A DNA stretch of 14,568 nucleotides from an uncultured Collinsella sp. GTDB taxonomy: Bacteria; Actinomycetota; Coriobacteriia; Coriobacteriales; Coriobacteriaceae. Location of the stretch: positions 1-14,568 of the forward strand of contig CAUBWQ010000006.1 in assembly GCA_958439775.1 (NCBI GenBank), in the 5' to 3' direction. Under the pieces are notes generated by a model. It was not told where the DNA came from and did not search any database. It saw only the letters and a list, made by a program, of their open reading frames with translations. Position numbers and translations under genes: made by a program. Below are positions 12,941 through 14,568 of the stretch, one piece after another. Within the stretch, counting starts at the first letter, position 1; every line of letters starts with the position of its first letter.

Positions 12941-13630
12941 CTAGAACCGCGCGACCTGGTGCGTGAGCAGACCTGTCGGAACCTGCGGCGCGGCGCCGCT
13001 GACCTGCGCGGCGGGGAAGAACACGGCTACGGCAAAGTTGAACGGCTCTTTGCCAGAGTAGGCGCCGGAGGCGCGGGCCTCGTCGGCCAGAATCTGCGAT
13101 GCCCCGGTCAGAGCGGCGGCATAGGCGGAGTCGCCGGCGAACACCGGGTCGGGCGCCTGATCGAGCATGGCGCGGATGGCGGCAACAGCGTCCTCGCGCT
13201 TGACCTCCCACACGCGATGCGTGATGCCCGCGGGATCGGTGACGGCGTAGAGCGATGCGCCCTCTTTGGCGGCGCCCAGGATGATATCCATGACGGGCGA
13301 CGCCTCGTAGGCGAGCGACACGGGGCGCGGCTGCACCTTGAGCTCGGCGATCGCGCGCGCGGCGGCGAGTGTGTCGACGCTCTCGGCGGCAGCTTCGTCG
13401 CTGCCCGTCAGCACGTTAACCGGGCAGATCACCACGACACCCGTTACGCGTCCCGGCTCTCCCGAACACTCGTACACGTAGTATGCCGCACCCGGATCCT
13501 TGAGCATGAGCCCATCGGCAATCGCGCCGCGCAGGGCTTCGTTGTTGCTCAGAATGCTGCCCATCGCAGGCAGCGCCTCGAGCACGCGGTCCTGAGCCGG
13601 GCGGATGCAGGGAAACGGAAGTGCTTTCAT
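12941..13630 (-). CDS. Compact, motif-poor DUF1015-like protein
   Basis: A 229-residue protein that resembles DUF1015 in order of blocks: MKALPFPCIRP at the start, YYVYECSGEPGRVTGVV (50-66), HRVWEV (138-143) and FNFAVAVFFPAAQV (197-210). Family members are usually about 400 residues and carry PPYDV, a HEKT segment and IADGHHR. Here none of these is kept: residues 163-174 read VFAGDSAYAAAL where IADGHHRYAAA would stand. The reading frame is clean, so this looks like a shortened relative with changed function rather than a pseudogene. TTAGGA precedes the ATG at 13630. It follows the M20 peptidase gene by 39 nt and probably shares its transcript. Confidence 0.65.
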   Translation of the reverse strand: MKALPFPCIRPAQDRVLEALPAMGSILSNNEALRGAIADGLMLKDPGAAYYVYECSGEPGRVTGVVVICPVNVLTGSDEAAAESVDTLAAARAIAELKVQPRPVSLAYEASPVMDIILGAAKEGASLYAVTDPAGITHRVWEVKREDAVAAIRAMLDQAPDPVFAGDSAYAAALTGASQILADEARASGAYSGKEPFNFAVAVFFPAAQVSGAAPQVPTGLLTHQVARF

Positions 13631-13669
13631 GGGCGGTCCTAACGCACGAGTCGGTTTGTTCGCGGCTTA

Positions 13670-14568
13670 TTATGCCCCAACTTGGCCGCTCGCGTCCCAG
13701 AGCACGTTATCGGCGAGCGCGATTAGCACCTGCTGACAACGAACGATATCGGCGTGGGGCACATATTCGTTGGGCTTGTGGGCAAGCGCGAGCGAGCCTG
13801 GGCCATAGCTCATGCAGTTGCGGTTACCCGTCTTGCCGGCAATGACGGCGGTGTCGGTGTAGCCGGTAAAGAAGCCGACGGTCGTGCCCGCGCCCGTCAC
13901 ATCGTCTGCTGCGCGCTTAAGTGCAGCTAGAAGGGGAGAGCTCGGGTCGCGCTCGATGGCGGGGCGGTCGCCTGTCACGGTGTAGCTTCCGTGGCAGCCG
14001 GGGACCGCGGCTTCGGCGTCGGCGACGGCCTGCTCTACCATGCGCGTAACGGCGGCCGTATCAGTCGGCGGGGTCAGGCGCATATCGACCCAGACCTTGG
14101 CGTGGTCGGGCACGACATAGGGACGGTAGCCACCCTCGATCTGTCCAAACGTGATGGTCGATGGCCCCAGCTCATCATGCACGGGCAGCGCCGCGAACGC
14201 ATGGCGCAGCGCATAGACGACCTCGGCCATGGCGGCGACGGCATCCGCGCCCTTCCAGGGCTGGCTCGCGTGCGCCGTGACGCCGGCCATCTCGATCTCA
14301 AACCACGTGCGGCCCTTGTGCGCCACCTCGGTGTCCAGCACCCATTCGCGCGAGCCGACCCAGCTGGCATCGATGGCCGCCTCGGAGCCGCGCATAAAGT
14401 CCTCCTCGTCGACCGAGCAGATGAGCGAGAAGCCGCGTCGGGGCAGCTCGCCCTCCGCCGCCGCTCGCTCGAACGTGTGGACCAGCGCGGCAATGGCGCA
14501 GGCCAGGCCGCCCTTCATGTCGCAGGCGCCCCGGCCATAGAGTTTGTCGTTGCGCACGGTCGCCCCGA
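13670..14568 (-). CDS. M20-family metallopeptidase (ArgE/DapE-like), 5' end missing
   Basis: Partial: the frame stays open to the window edge, so the start lies beyond 14568. The visible 299 residues include LYGRGACDMKGG (bridging zinc Asp), VDEEDFMRGS (catalytic Glu and zinc Glu), VLDTEV (zinc Asp), the lid/dimerisation domain with GVTAHASQPWKGADAV, and ALAHKPNEYV (final zinc His). It is a di-zinc amidohydrolase of the acetylornithine deacetylase / succinyl-diaminopimelate desuccinylase / dipeptidase group; the substrate cannot be told from sequence. The apparent GTG at 14557 is internal, because the residues before GRGACDMKGG in this family belong to the catalytic domain. Confidence 0.92.
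   Translation of the reverse strand, partial: GATVRNDKLYGRGACDMKGGLACAIAALVHTFERAAAEGELPRRGFSLICSVDEEDFMRGSEAAIDASWVGSREWVLDTEVAHKGRTWFEIEMAGVTAHASQPWKGADAVAAMAEVVYALRHAFAALPVHDELGPSTITFGQIEGGYRPYVVPDHAKVWVDMRLTPPTDTAAVTRMVEQAVADAEAAVPGCHGSYTVTGDRPAIERDPSSPLLAALKRAADDVTGAGTTVGFFTGYTDTAVIAGKTGNRNCMSYGPGSLALAHKPNEYVPHADIVRCQQVLIALADNVLWDASGQVGA

Noticed and set aside
1..14568. CRISPR array, tRNA or rRNA genes
   Set aside because: No regularly spaced repeats, cloverleaf-like segments or rRNA-like sequence were seen by eye.

Overview
This window looks like chromosomal DNA of a high-GC gut actinobacterium of the class Coriobacteriia, most likely Collinsella or a close relative. That is an inference from protein families and composition: GC-rich codons, a DtxR regulator with a Cys-x-x-Glu-His metal site, a PD-(D/E)XK-like protein of a type I associate with Coriobacteriia, and abundant extragenic palindromes. 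No rRNA, tRNA or CRISPR array was seen.

Layout. (1) About 57-1609 is an intact IS110-family insertion sequence (transposase on the minus strand, 15-bp inverted repeats near both ends, about 300 bp of non-coding DNA behind the transposase), flanked by directly repeated GGGGAC-containing REP-like motifs. (2) 1684-2180 is a DtxR-family metal-dependent regulator behind a promoter region with repeated GGCTAAC half-sites. (3) 2327-2433 is a long nested hairpin between convergent genes. (4) 2460-5234, minus strand, is a compact zinc/cadmium resistance operon: a SmtB/ArsR-type repressor with a complete alpha-5 metal site, a free-standing HMA metal-binding protein, and a P1B-2 ATPase that lacks its own HMA domain. 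Three copies of one operator (TATGA-N8-TCATA) mark its promoters. (5) 5318-5570 is a MITE-like element of about 250 bp with 43-bp imperfect terminal inverted repeats, next to an AT-richer gene for a PD-(D/E)XK-like protein of unknown role.

(6) 7122-9344 holds a DEDDh 3'-5' exonuclease (minus) and a divergent 10-TM putative heavy-metal exporter with a histidine-rich loop (plus). (7) 9512-10597, minus strand, holds HdeD-like (DUF308) membrane protein and YaiI/YqxD (UPF0178) genes that abut stop-to-start. (8) 10862-12811, plus strand, holds a nitroreductase behind a DtxR-box-like 19-mer, then two tandem histidine phosphatases. (9) 12941-14568, minus strand, holds a compact, motif-poor DUF1015 relative and an M20 peptidase whose start lies beyond the window.

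Metal handling is the common theme. The ArsR/HMA/ATPase operon exports Zn/Cd, the His-rich 10-TM protein is a second candidate exporter, and the DtxR-like regulator may control its own promoter and perhaps the nitroreductase. The most interesting unexplained signals are the inverted-repeat element at 5318-5570, the split ATPase/HMA operon with its operator set, the DtxR-box before the nitroreductase, and the degenerate DUF1015 protein.
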